Shown here: positions 33,830 through 40,683 of the stretch, piece after piece
Layout: every line of letters starts with the position of its first letter
How positions within the stretch are numbered: the stretch's first letter is position 1
DNA from: Bacillus_BD sp963787345
GTDB lineage: Bacteria; Bacillota; Bacilli; Bacillales; Cytobacillaceae
Direction: 5' to 3'
Assembly (NCBI GenBank): GCA_963787345.1
Contig: CAWBCW010000026.1
Span: 496,001-560,000, forward strand
DNA length: 64,000 nt
The notes under the pieces: model-generated
Databases searched by the model: none
The model's input: the letters and a program-made list of their open reading frames with translations, nothing else
Told to the model about the DNA's origin: nothing
Position numbers and translations under genes: made by a program

Positions 33830-34369
33830 TTGAGAAATTATGTAGAGAAAAGGCTGTTCTATTTGTATACCGGTGAGTCGGTTGCAACAGTCGGCTTTAT
33901 TCTATTAAGTTTTTGGGTTAATCGGGTGTATCCTCAATTACAATTATATTCACTAGCATCTTTTTGGCTTTCCTTTTTTCTTTTAGAAGTTCTTTTGGTT
34001 CAAGGAAGTATCTATTGGTTTTCGAAATGGAGACGGTTAAAAAGGGAAAATACATCGGTAACGCCAATTATAATCGTCCAGCGATTAAAAAGAGTTCAAA
34101 AGTGGAATATAGGTTTTATAATTATTCCTCCTATTATGTTCATGATCGATTTTTTCCAATGGTATCCGTCATTGCCTGTAGCGGGCTTGTCTATTTCCCT
34201 GTTTATTTATGTGTTTGCAATCCTTGAATATATTAACTATTTCCATATTCAACTTTCATACGATAATTCTTCTGATATTAAGCACCTTTTAAAGTCAAAA
34301 AAATTTAAACAAGCAAGCTTGAGCAAAGACTTCAAAAGAGTAGAAGAGGAAAAGAGATCAATTTTTTAA
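33830..34369 (+). CDS. Hypothetical membrane protein, 179 aa
   Basis: Not recognised. Four predicted spans: about residues 13-30, 40-62, 92-110 and 115-135, followed by a charged C-terminal tail (DIKHLLKSKKFKQASLSKDF). Start is TTG 33830, with GGGGGGA about 10 bases upstream and no better Met nearby. Followed by the second copy of the 27864-type stem-loop. Confidence 0.68.
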   Translation: MRNYVEKRLFYLYTGESVATVGFILLSFWVNRVYPQLQLYSLASFWLSFFLLEVLLVQGSIYWFSKWRRLKRENTSVTPIIIVQRLKRVQKWNIGFIIIPPIMFMIDFFQWYPSLPVAGLSISLFIYVFAILEYINYFHIQLSYDNSSDIKHLLKSKKFKQASLSKDFKRVEEEKRSIF

Positions 34370-34400
34370 CATAGACTTAAGTATACTTGTGGGGCTGAGA

Positions 34401-34465
34401 TTATATAAAAAATAACAACCCAAAACGCTTAGATGTTGATCCTTAAGGTTTTGGGTTGTAAGTGT
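34401..34465 (+). terminator. Stem-loop, copy 2 of a two-copy terminator-like repeat
   Basis: AACAACCCAAAACGCTTAG on the left and AAGGTTTTGGGTTGT on the right. The left half is nearly the same as 27853-27887; the right half differs. Confidence 0.6.
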
Positions 34466-34598
34466 ATATAAATATTGTTCTTATAGTTTTTCTGCTAAAT
34501 TTTTAATAATGTACGGCCGCTTAGATCTTCTAATTGATACAGATAGGCAATACCGGAGAAGGTATCTCCAAAGTGAATTGTCTTTCACTCTTTGAAGA

Positions 34599-35039
34599 CT
34601 ATGAGAATACTGCAATTTTCCTTGCGATTGATTCTGTTAAACGAGATGCTACTTTTGGAACAGCCCATTTAATCACTGGTGTTAACACTGTACCTGATAA
34701 TCCGCCTGCGTGGACTTCCACCGTACAAGTCATTATTGTTTTACCATTAACATCTTCTGCAGTGAATTGACCGCTTCCTGTAAAATTATCTGATAAACCT
34801 TTTAGTTCAAACTTAATATTTGAAGGTTCATTCCATTCGGTAATATCTACCTGTGCTCGTATTGCTTTTTTTATCCCTTTCACATTACCTTCAAATGTCC
34901 AAATGGATTTTTTGTCATTTATAATTTCATGCTCTTTATAGGCCGGTACTGTCGTTGCCCATTTTTCAAGATCACTGACATAATCCCACACTGCCTGTAC
35001 ACTTACTGGAACTTCCACTGTATGTGTTCCTGTTGCCAT
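34599..35039 (-). CDS. SRPBCC (CoxG-like) protein
   Basis: 146 residues. MATGTHTVEVPVSVQAVWDYVSDLEKW is the characteristic START-like N-terminus, followed by EGNVKGIKKAIRAQVDITEW and FTGSGQFTAEDVNGKTIMTCTVEVHAGG. CoxG-type proteins bind hydrophobic ligands or recruit enzymes to the membrane; here no CO dehydrogenase genes are near, so the role is unknown. GTGGGG lies 6 bases before ATG 35039; the upstream extension is rejected. Confidence 0.85.
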   Translation of the reverse strand: MATGTHTVEVPVSVQAVWDYVSDLEKWATTVPAYKEHEIINDKKSIWTFEGNVKGIKKAIRAQVDITEWNEPSNIKFELKGLSDNFTGSGQFTAEDVNGKTIMTCTVEVHAGGLSGTVLTPVIKWAVPKVASRLTESIARKIAVFS

Positions 35040-35157
35040 TATGTTCCCCACTTTCAATATGTATGAATTGTAACTTTACATTTTACAAAATAATTATTAC
35101 ATAAAAAGCACAAATTTACATCTATTCTCATATTCTCATTATTTGTAGAAACGAAAT

Positions 35158-35213
35158 TTTCAAATCCCCACAATTTGTTAAAGCATAAATGAAGCGGAAG
35201 GACCGACTTTTTT
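35158..35213 (+). repeat. Dispersed palindromic repeat, degenerate
   Basis: AATCCCCACAATTTGTTAAA then GCATAAATGAAGCGGAAGG and T-run. Arms no longer pair well. It lies directly upstream of the T-box-like leader promoter. Confidence 0.55.
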
Positions 35214-35261
35214 GAAAAGAATATTTATCTTAAAGTGAATTTAATCATTAATCTGATTTTG

Positions 35262-35290
35262 TTGACAATAGATCACTATATTGCTATCAT
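35262..35290 (+). promoter_or_regulatory. Sigma-A promoter of the T-box-like leader
   Basis: TTGACA, 17 bases, TATCAT; predicted start near 35297, about 120 bases before the first gene. Confidence 0.75.
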
Positions 35291-35320
35291 TTTTTTAACT
35301 AAAGACGAGAAGTTTACTGA

Positions 35321-35391
35321 TAAAAATCAAGGTAGTACCGGAAGCTAACACTTGTCCTTGAATTCACTTAAGGATAAGTGTTTTTTTATAG
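35321..35391 (+). promoter_or_regulatory. T-box-like antiterminator/terminator, no stem I seen
   Basis: AAGGTAGTACCGGA (35329-35342) resembles the T-box AGGGTGGNACCGCG. CAAGG (35328-35332) can pair with CCTTG (35356-35360) as an antiterminator. The competing terminator pairs AACACTTGTCCTT with AAGGATAAGTGTT and ends in seven Ts. The promoter lies only ~30 bases upstream of this block, leaving no room for the specifier stem. Controls a TIGR04076/aldo-keto reductase/NhaC operon; NhaC-type amino-acid transporters are known T-box targets. Confidence 0.6.
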
Positions 35392-35416
35392 ATAATTGTA
35401 AGTAAGGGGTGGTCCA

Positions 35417-35761
35417 ATGGATGATAAATTTACACTCTATAATTTAAAAGTAGAGGTTGTCGCTACAGAGAAACCAATGGTCTGTGGACATAACGAAGGT
35501 GACTATTTCTTAGTGGTCGGAGAGGATCTTGTTTTTCCGGAAGCTAATTCATTTTCTATGTATGCTTTAAGCGCGATTTTACCATTACTACCAGCAAAGC
35601 AGCGGGTTCTGCATAAAAATGACTGGATGTTGTCCGATAGTTTAATTGCTTGCCCAGATCGAAACTGCGGTGCCGAATTTAAAATAACACGTGTCGGAAC
35701 GAAAGAATTTAGTCATGCAGCTTGCACCGTAGAACCTATACATGAAGGAGAGGATGCATAA
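35417..35761 (+). CDS. TIGR04076 family protein
   Basis: 114 residues. VVATEKPMVCGHNEGDYFLV and the late CPDRNCGAEFKI are typical of this small family of unknown function, which carries conserved cysteines that may bind metal. AAGGGG lies before ATG. The next gene starts one base into the stop (TAATG), so they are translationally coupled. The tie to an oxidoreductase suggests a redox or metal-binding role. Confidence 0.8.
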   Translation: MDDKFTLYNLKVEVVATEKPMVCGHNEGDYFLVVGEDLVFPEANSFSMYALSAILPLLPAKQRVLHKNDWMLSDSLIACPDRNCGAEFKITRVGTKEFSHAACTVEPIHEGEDA

Positions 35762-36807
35762 TGGCAGAGAGATTCGAATTAGCAAAAGACTATACGATTA
35801 GTAGAGTGATCAACGGGTGCTGGCAGCTATCAGAAGGTCATAGCTTAAAATCAAATTTAGATATGCAAGATGTTATGAGAGCCTTTCATATGCTTGCTGA
35901 AAGAGGCTTTACGACATTTGATTGTGCGGATATTTATACAGGTACGGAAGAGTTCCTTGGTGAATTTTTAACAGAATTAAAATCTGGGAGCACTCTTTCA
36001 CCACATGACATTCAAATTCATACAAAGTATGTGCCAGATCTTAGTTTGCTTAATGAGGTTGATTTCAATTACACAGAAAAAATCATTGACAGAAGCCTCA
36101 AGCGTCAAAAACGGGATGTATTGGACCTTGTGCAGTTTCATTGGTGGGATTACAATGTGCCTGGCTATGTTGAGACAGCGGCAGATCTATTGAAACTGCA
36201 AGAAAAGGGAAAAATCCGTAATATTGCTCTGACAAACTTTGATACGAAGCATTTGTCCGAAATCGTTGATGCGGGGATTCCAATTGTATCTTGTCAAAAT
36301 CAATACTCCGTCTTTGATCGACGTGTAGAAAAAGAGTTATTACAATATTGTAAAGATAAAGGGATCACCTTGTTATGCTACGGTACATTATCAGGTGGTT
36401 TGTTAGCGGAAAAATGGATTGGTAGAGAACAGATTGACCCTGATAACCGTTCACATGTTAAATATTTGCAGGTGATTGAAGAAACGTTAGGCTATGATGG
36501 TTATCAAGAATTACTGGTATTGCTCGACCGAATCGCTAAAAAGTATTCTGTTAATATCGCTCATGTCGCTACAAAATATATATTAAGCCAAGAAGGCGTT
36601 GGAGCTTCTATTATTGGCGTTAGAAATAGTAGACATGTGGAGTCTAATTCTCATATCTTTAGTTTTGAACTTGAGCAATCAGATATTGATGAAATCAGAC
36701 AGTTTTTAAGTAACTACGCGATATTAGAAGGGGAACCTTTTGAGTTAGAACGTACAGCTGGTTCGAAGTTTAGAAATATCATGAAGATGAATTTAAATGA
36801 GAACTAA
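35761..36807 (+). CDS. Aldo/keto reductase
   Basis: 348 residues, TIM barrel. The catalytic tetrad is visible: Asp and Tyr in FDCADIYTGTEEF, Lys in IQIHTKYVPD, His in LVQFHWWDY. The NADP-binding region ASIIGVRNSRHVESN is near residue 280. Its start overlaps the stop of the TIGR04076 gene. Operon with the downstream NhaC-type transporter; substrate unknown, but an amino-acid- or sugar-derived carbonyl is plausible from the leader. Confidence 0.9.
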   Translation: MAERFELAKDYTISRVINGCWQLSEGHSLKSNLDMQDVMRAFHMLAERGFTTFDCADIYTGTEEFLGEFLTELKSGSTLSPHDIQIHTKYVPDLSLLNEVDFNYTEKIIDRSLKRQKRDVLDLVQFHWWDYNVPGYVETAADLLKLQEKGKIRNIALTNFDTKHLSEIVDAGIPIVSCQNQYSVFDRRVEKELLQYCKDKGITLLCYGTLSGGLLAEKWIGREQIDPDNRSHVKYLQVIEETLGYDGYQELLVLLDRIAKKYSVNIAHVATKYILSQEGVGASIIGVRNSRHVESNSHIFSFELEQSDIDEIRQFLSNYAILEGEPFELERTAGSKFRNIMKMNLNEN

Positions 36808-36837
36808 GTAAAAAGTGTATGTTTAGGATAGAAAATA

Positions 36838-36895
36838 GATTTTAGTATAGATGAGAGATTTTAGTATAGAATAGAGGAGTTTAGTATGGATCAGA
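36838..36895 (+). repeat. Three tandem ~19-base repeats over the nhaC-type ribosome site
   Basis: GATTTTAGTATAGATGAGA, GATTTTAGTATAGAATAGA and GGAGTTTAGTATGGATCAGA follow one another. The third copy contains both the GGAG and the ATG start codon of the transporter gene. Confidence 0.8.
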
Positions 36896-38316
36896 GACTT
36901 AAATTTAAAGGTGGCTGGGGTACTGCGTTTATCCCAGTTGCCATTTTTCTATTTTTCTGCATATTGTTTTTTATTGTTTTCAAAGCATTTGAAATGCATG
37001 CACTTGCTATGGGTGGTTTTGTTGCGTTGATAATCGGTGCCCTTTTTGTAAAAAAAGGGAACTATGATCGTTATTGGGATTCCGTATATGAAGGCGCAAG
37101 GGAAGCTGTACCAATTGCAATCTTGCTGTTCATTATTGGGATGTTCTCTGAGCTGATCAAAACAACGAACATTTCAGGCGGTTTCGTATGGATTGCTAGT
37201 TTACTAGATGTGGATGGGGGATTGTTCACGGCATTTACATTTTTAGTCGTATGTATCATTGCGACTGCTACAGGATCATCAATCGGAACGATGTTTACCT
37301 GTTTCCCTATTTTCTATCCGGCAGGTGTACTATTAGGTTGTGATCCCGCTTTCCTTGCAGGTGCCATTGTCAGTGGTTCTATTTTTGGGGATAATTTAGC
37401 GCCTATTTCAGATACGACAATTATTTCTGCAGGAACACAAGAGTATTCAAAAAAGAAGGGGTTTGCTGAAATAGGTGGCTGTGTGTCCACTCGATTCAAG
37501 TATTCTTTCGTCGCAGGTATAATCACTTTTGTTCTGTTCTGGATTTTTGGTGGCAACGGAAATGCCGGTGCGATCGATTCGAATACACTTGCTGAGAATA
37601 TGAACCCAATGACATTGGTTATGCTTATTCCAGTAGCTGCAATGTTATTCGTTGCAATCAAAACTCGTAATATTTATAAAGCGATTACGATTGGGATCCT
37701 TTTAGGGGTAATCACAGGTTTAGCTTTTAAACTATTGACATTCGGCGACATTATCTCCGTAGTGGATGGAGCTCCAGTAGGATTTCTAACGGGAGGCGTC
37801 AGCGGAATGATGGGAACGGTCACGCTTGTAATTTCTGTCTATGGGATTATGGGTGTCCTTAATGGTGCTGGTGTGCTTGAAAAAGTTACAAATGGCATCT
37901 TAAATAGCAAATTGTGCAGGACGACTCGCGGTGCCGAATTTGCCATGATGTTAGGGATTTCGTTTACAACGTTAATTTTCGGTGGTGTAACGAGTGCATC
38001 AATGGCGACATTTGGAAAAGTACAGAATGAGATTGGTAAACGTGTCGGTTTACACCCGTACCGCCGTGCCAACTTACTCGATGGCTTTGCAAATTCTATC
38101 GTTCTAGTAGTACCTTTTTTAAGTGTGTTTGTCTTCCTTGGTGCTTTACTGTCAAATGGTTATGAATTTGTTGCGCCTCTTTCATTAACAGAAATCAGCA
38201 GCGGTTTAATTTATTGTATGATTTTGTTCGTGGTTCTGTTATTCTCTGTCATAACGGGATGGGGTCGTCAATATGAAGGTCCAGACGGAAAGCCGGTTAA
38301 GAATCTTCAAGAATAG
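36886..38316 (+). CDS. Na+/H+ antiporter NhaC family protein
   Basis: 476 residues, about 11-12 spans. TGSSIGTMFTCFPIFYP, GSIFGDNLAPISDTTIISA and FGGVTSASMATFGKVQNE are strong NhaC-family marks. Members act as sodium/proton antiporters or sodium-coupled amino-acid transporters; the T-box-like leader at the operon head favours an amino-acid role. Start codon and ribosome site lie in a tandem repeat. A dispersed repeat copy follows the stop. Confidence 0.9.
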   Translation: MDQRLKFKGGWGTAFIPVAIFLFFCILFFIVFKAFEMHALAMGGFVALIIGALFVKKGNYDRYWDSVYEGAREAVPIAILLFIIGMFSELIKTTNISGGFVWIASLLDVDGGLFTAFTFLVVCIIATATGSSIGTMFTCFPIFYPAGVLLGCDPAFLAGAIVSGSIFGDNLAPISDTTIISAGTQEYSKKKGFAEIGGCVSTRFKYSFVAGIITFVLFWIFGGNGNAGAIDSNTLAENMNPMTLVMLIPVAAMLFVAIKTRNIYKAITIGILLGVITGLAFKLLTFGDIISVVDGAPVGFLTGGVSGMMGTVTLVISVYGIMGVLNGAGVLEKVTNGILNSKLCRTTRGAEFAMMLGISFTTLIFGGVTSASMATFGKVQNEIGKRVGLHPYRRANLLDGFANSIVLVVPFLSVFVFLGALLSNGYEFVAPLSLTEISSGLIYCMILFVVLLFSVITGWGRQYEGPDGKPVKNLQE

Positions 38317-38317
38317 A

Positions 38318-38377
38318 GAAAAAAGTCAGCCACTCACTCTGCTAAGCATTAGCACAGTGGGAGGACTGACTTTTTTT
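38318..38377 (+). repeat. Dispersed palindromic repeat
   Basis: AGTCAGCCACTCACT, loop CTGCTAAGCATTAGCACAG, then GGACTGACT and T-run, directly after the NhaC-type stop. Loop shortened by about two bases. Confidence 0.85.
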
Positions 38378-38455
38378 CATGAGCAAAGTTTTTCAATTTA
38401 AATCTTGAAGTAAACAAAAGCGACTGAGTATTTTATCTAGTTGTGGAGGAAGCTA

Positions 38456-38755
38456 TTACTCATCTCTTCTATTCCTATCACCCATATCTTCCATATCCTC
38501 TACTGGATCTTCAGGATCTGGATTGTTATCATTTTCATCGTCTTTAAACATGTTGTCATTTTCATCAACACCAGGTAAATTTTCAGGATCTAGATTATTT
38601 TGATCATTATTGCGATTGTCACCATTCATATCATCGTTTTCAATAACATTATTGTTATCCTCTGGTGGTGGATCCTGATCATTATTGTTACAACCGACGA
38701 TTAATAGGGCAGATAGAACTATACCTGCAAGAATAGAAAACCATTTTTTATCCAT
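38456..38755 (-). CDS. Asp/Asn-rich lipoprotein, 99 aa
   Basis: Signal peptide MDKKWFSILAGIVLSALLIVG with lipobox cysteine at about residue 22. The rest is almost entirely Asp, Asn, Glu and Pro (NNVIENDDMNGDNRNND, DENDNMFKDDENDNNPDPED), so disordered and strongly acidic; possibly calcium-binding or a cell-surface spacer. AAAGGAG precedes ATG 38755; the frame extends upstream to 38800 without a ribosome site. Confidence 0.78.
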   Translation of the reverse strand: MDKKWFSILAGIVLSALLIVGCNNNDQDPPPEDNNNVIENDDMNGDNRNNDQNNLDPENLPGVDENDNMFKDDENDNNPDPEDPVEDMEDMGDRNRRDE

Positions 38756-38873
38756 AATTCGTTCTCCTTTCATAATCTTTGTACTGACTTTAGTTATCAT
38801 TCCCTATAGATGTAAAGTTATTTAAGTTTCTTTTTTTATTGAGTAAATATCATAAATTGAACTCCTTGAAATT

Positions 38874-38933
38874 AGGGAGAGTCCCCTGACCTAGTTTGCT
38901 AAAGAATTAACGTACCGGGGGCTGAACTTTTTT
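38874..38933 (+). repeat. Dispersed palindromic repeat, partly decayed
   Basis: GTCCCCTGACCTAG, loop TTTGCTAAAGAATTAACGTA, then CCGGGGGCTGAAC and T-run. Arms are offset and mispaired. Confidence 0.75.
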
Positions 38934-39002
38934 CTAGGAACGAAGAACTTGTCAGATGTATATAGGATAAATGGGTTGACCTTTTTGAGGAGGGAATTTC
39001 CA

Positions 39003-39251
39003 ATGTATCAAGACTTTCCATATAATAATCCGGCACCTATGCATAGACAAAGGATTACAATGCAGCAAGCTCAAGAAATAGCACTTCAAAGTGTGCCTGG
39101 GAGAGTTATACACGTGGATATGGATTTAGAAAATGGTGTTTTAGTTTATGAGGTCTTCATTATGACAGCACAAGGGATGATATTTGAAGTAGAGATCCTT
39201 GCAAAAAATGGTAAAATCATAAAAATTGATCAAGAAAACGATGATGACTAG
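39003..39251 (+). CDS. PepSY domain protein, 82 aa
   Basis: ITMQQAQEIALQSVPGRVIHVDMDLENG followed by VLVYEVFIMTAQGMIFEVEILAKNGKIIKI is a single PepSY domain, which usually inhibits proteases or binds peptides. No signal peptide is visible, unusual for PepSY. GAGGAGGG lies 7 bases before ATG 39003, so the frame extension to 38949 is rejected. Confidence 0.85.
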   Translation: MYQDFPYNNPAPMHRQRITMQQAQEIALQSVPGRVIHVDMDLENGVLVYEVFIMTAQGMIFEVEILAKNGKIIKIDQENDDD

Positions 39252-39268
39252 AATAATCCTTTCTTTAA

Positions 39269-39321
39269 AGAAGGTCAGTCCCCCAGTTTGCTTAAGCAAA
39301 CTGGGGGACTGACCCTTTTTC
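39269..39321 (+). repeat. Dispersed palindromic repeat, perfect 42-base palindrome
   Basis: 39273-39314 is a perfect inverted repeat: GGTCAGTCCCCCAGTTTGC then TT/AA at the centre and the exact complement. The usual loop is replaced by continued pairing. Flanked by A-rich and T-run sequence, between two converging genes. Confidence 0.92.
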
Positions 39322-39337
39322 ATTTTTTCAAAACATT

Positions 39338-40333
39338 TTATTGACTTTTTTCGCTTGGTAAACGATAGGAAGCAAACGGTTCTCCATAACGAAAAGGGGT
39401 GCTGGCGGCATCGAGTGCCTCGATGATTGCTGGGTCTAAGTCTAGAGATAGACACTTTATATTCTCAAGGACTTGTTCTTCTCGTGTTGCACCGACAATA
39501 ATGGTTGAAACGACTGGGCGGCTTAACAGCCATGATAGTGATAATGCGGCTGGTGATGTATCAAGTTCCTTTGCCGATAAGGAAACTTGTTTTACAAGCT
39601 GTAGGTGTTTGTCGTCTAACCGTTTGCCGATAATTGAGTTAGGATCTGTATCTAATCGGGAGCCAGTAGGAATTTGGGTCCCATCACCATATTTACCTGT
39701 TAAAAGGCCGCCTGCAAGTGGGAAATAAGGGATGATGCCGATGCCTTGATCGAGACAGCATGGAATCAATTCTTGTTCAGGTGTACGATCGGCAAGGGAA
39801 TAGGATTGTTGAACGGTGACAAATCGTGAAAGCCCTTGACGTTCACTAATGCCAAGCGCCTTCATGAGTTCCCATGCCGCATAATTGGAAGCGCCAATAT
39901 AACGAATTTTTCCAGTGCGTACAAGATCATCAAGTGTTCTTAATGTTTCCTCTAAAGGGGTATTCGGATCGAAGCTATGAATTTGGTAAAGATCAATATA
40001 GTCGGTCCGAAGTCGTTTCAAACTCCCTTCGATTTCGCGTTGAAGGTGGTATCTAGAAGAGCCTTTGTCATTCGGACCATCCCCGTTCGGAAGTCCTGCT
40101 TTTGTTGCAATGATCACCTCATGTCTGCGATCAGCCAATGCCTCACCAATGATCTCCTCGGATTTTGTACCGGAATAAATATTTGCAGTATCAATAAAAT
40201 TGATACCTTGATCTAGTGCTTGATGGATGATACGAATGGATGTGTCCTTGTCGGCACGTTTGCCGAATGAGTTCCCCCCGAGACCAAGTGCAGAAACCTG
40301 TAAACCGCTGTTTCCAAGATGACGATATTTCAT
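39338..40333 (-). CDS. Aldo/keto reductase
   Basis: 331 residues. Starts MKYRHLGNSGLQVSALGLGG as in the Tas/YghZ-like branch. Catalytic residues: Asp/Tyr in FIDTANIYSGTKSE, Lys in VIIATKAG, His in YQIHSFDP. The C-terminal VSTIIVGATREEQVLENI binds NADP. Distinct from the 35761 enzyme. A good cre site at 40364-40377, about 30 bases upstream of the start, suggests catabolite repression by CcpA. Shares the intergenic region with the metal ATPase gene. Confidence 0.9.
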   Translation of the reverse strand: MKYRHLGNSGLQVSALGLGGNSFGKRADKDTSIRIIHQALDQGINFIDTANIYSGTKSEEIIGEALADRRHEVIIATKAGLPNGDGPNDKGSSRYHLQREIEGSLKRLRTDYIDLYQIHSFDPNTPLEETLRTLDDLVRTGKIRYIGASNYAAWELMKALGISERQGLSRFVTVQQSYSLADRTPEQELIPCCLDQGIGIIPYFPLAGGLLTGKYGDGTQIPTGSRLDTDPNSIIGKRLDDKHLQLVKQVSLSAKELDTSPAALSLSWLLSRPVVSTIIVGATREEQVLENIKCLSLDLDPAIIEALDAASTPFRYGEPFASYRLPSEKSQ

Positions 40334-40363
40334 TTAATCTCCTCCTGGTACTTGAATGATTAT

Positions 40364-40377
40364 TGTAAACGTTAACA
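40364..40377 (-). promoter_or_regulatory. cre site (CcpA)
   Basis: TGTAAACGTTAACA fits the catabolite-responsive element consensus. Lies just upstream of the aldo/keto reductase ribosome site. Confidence 0.6.
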
Positions 40378-40525
40378 TACGCTAGTTCAATTTAAATAAT
40401 TATGTGTTTGAAAGTCAATCAATTTGATTCGCTTTTCTGCATAAGTAAGTATGTATGCGGCTTGAATTTGGACAAGCTTTTCCTAGAAAGGTAGAACTAG
40501 GATTCCATCATCTATTTTTAAAATA

Positions 40526-40567
40526 TTGACCGAGGTCAAGTATTTATCAGGAAAGTCATACTAGAAT
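40526..40567 (+). promoter_or_regulatory. Fnr/Crp-type site plus -10 box of metal ATPase gene
   Basis: TTGAC-CGAG-GTCAA at 40526-40539, a perfect 5-bp inverted repeat like FNR sites, and TAGAAT at 40562-40567. A start near 40574 puts the site centre at -41.5. Confidence 0.65.
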
Positions 40568-40683
40568 GTAATCATAAGGTAAATAAAAATAGCAATAAAG
40601 ATAAAAGATGAAAGAGATCATATTTAAGGAAAAACTCAATGAAGTCTATCAAACTTAAATCATATAAATGAGGAGGAGGAGAC

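Noticed and set aside
34534..34770. 78-codon + frame
   Set aside because: It is the reverse-strand shadow of the CoxG-like gene and has no ribosome site.
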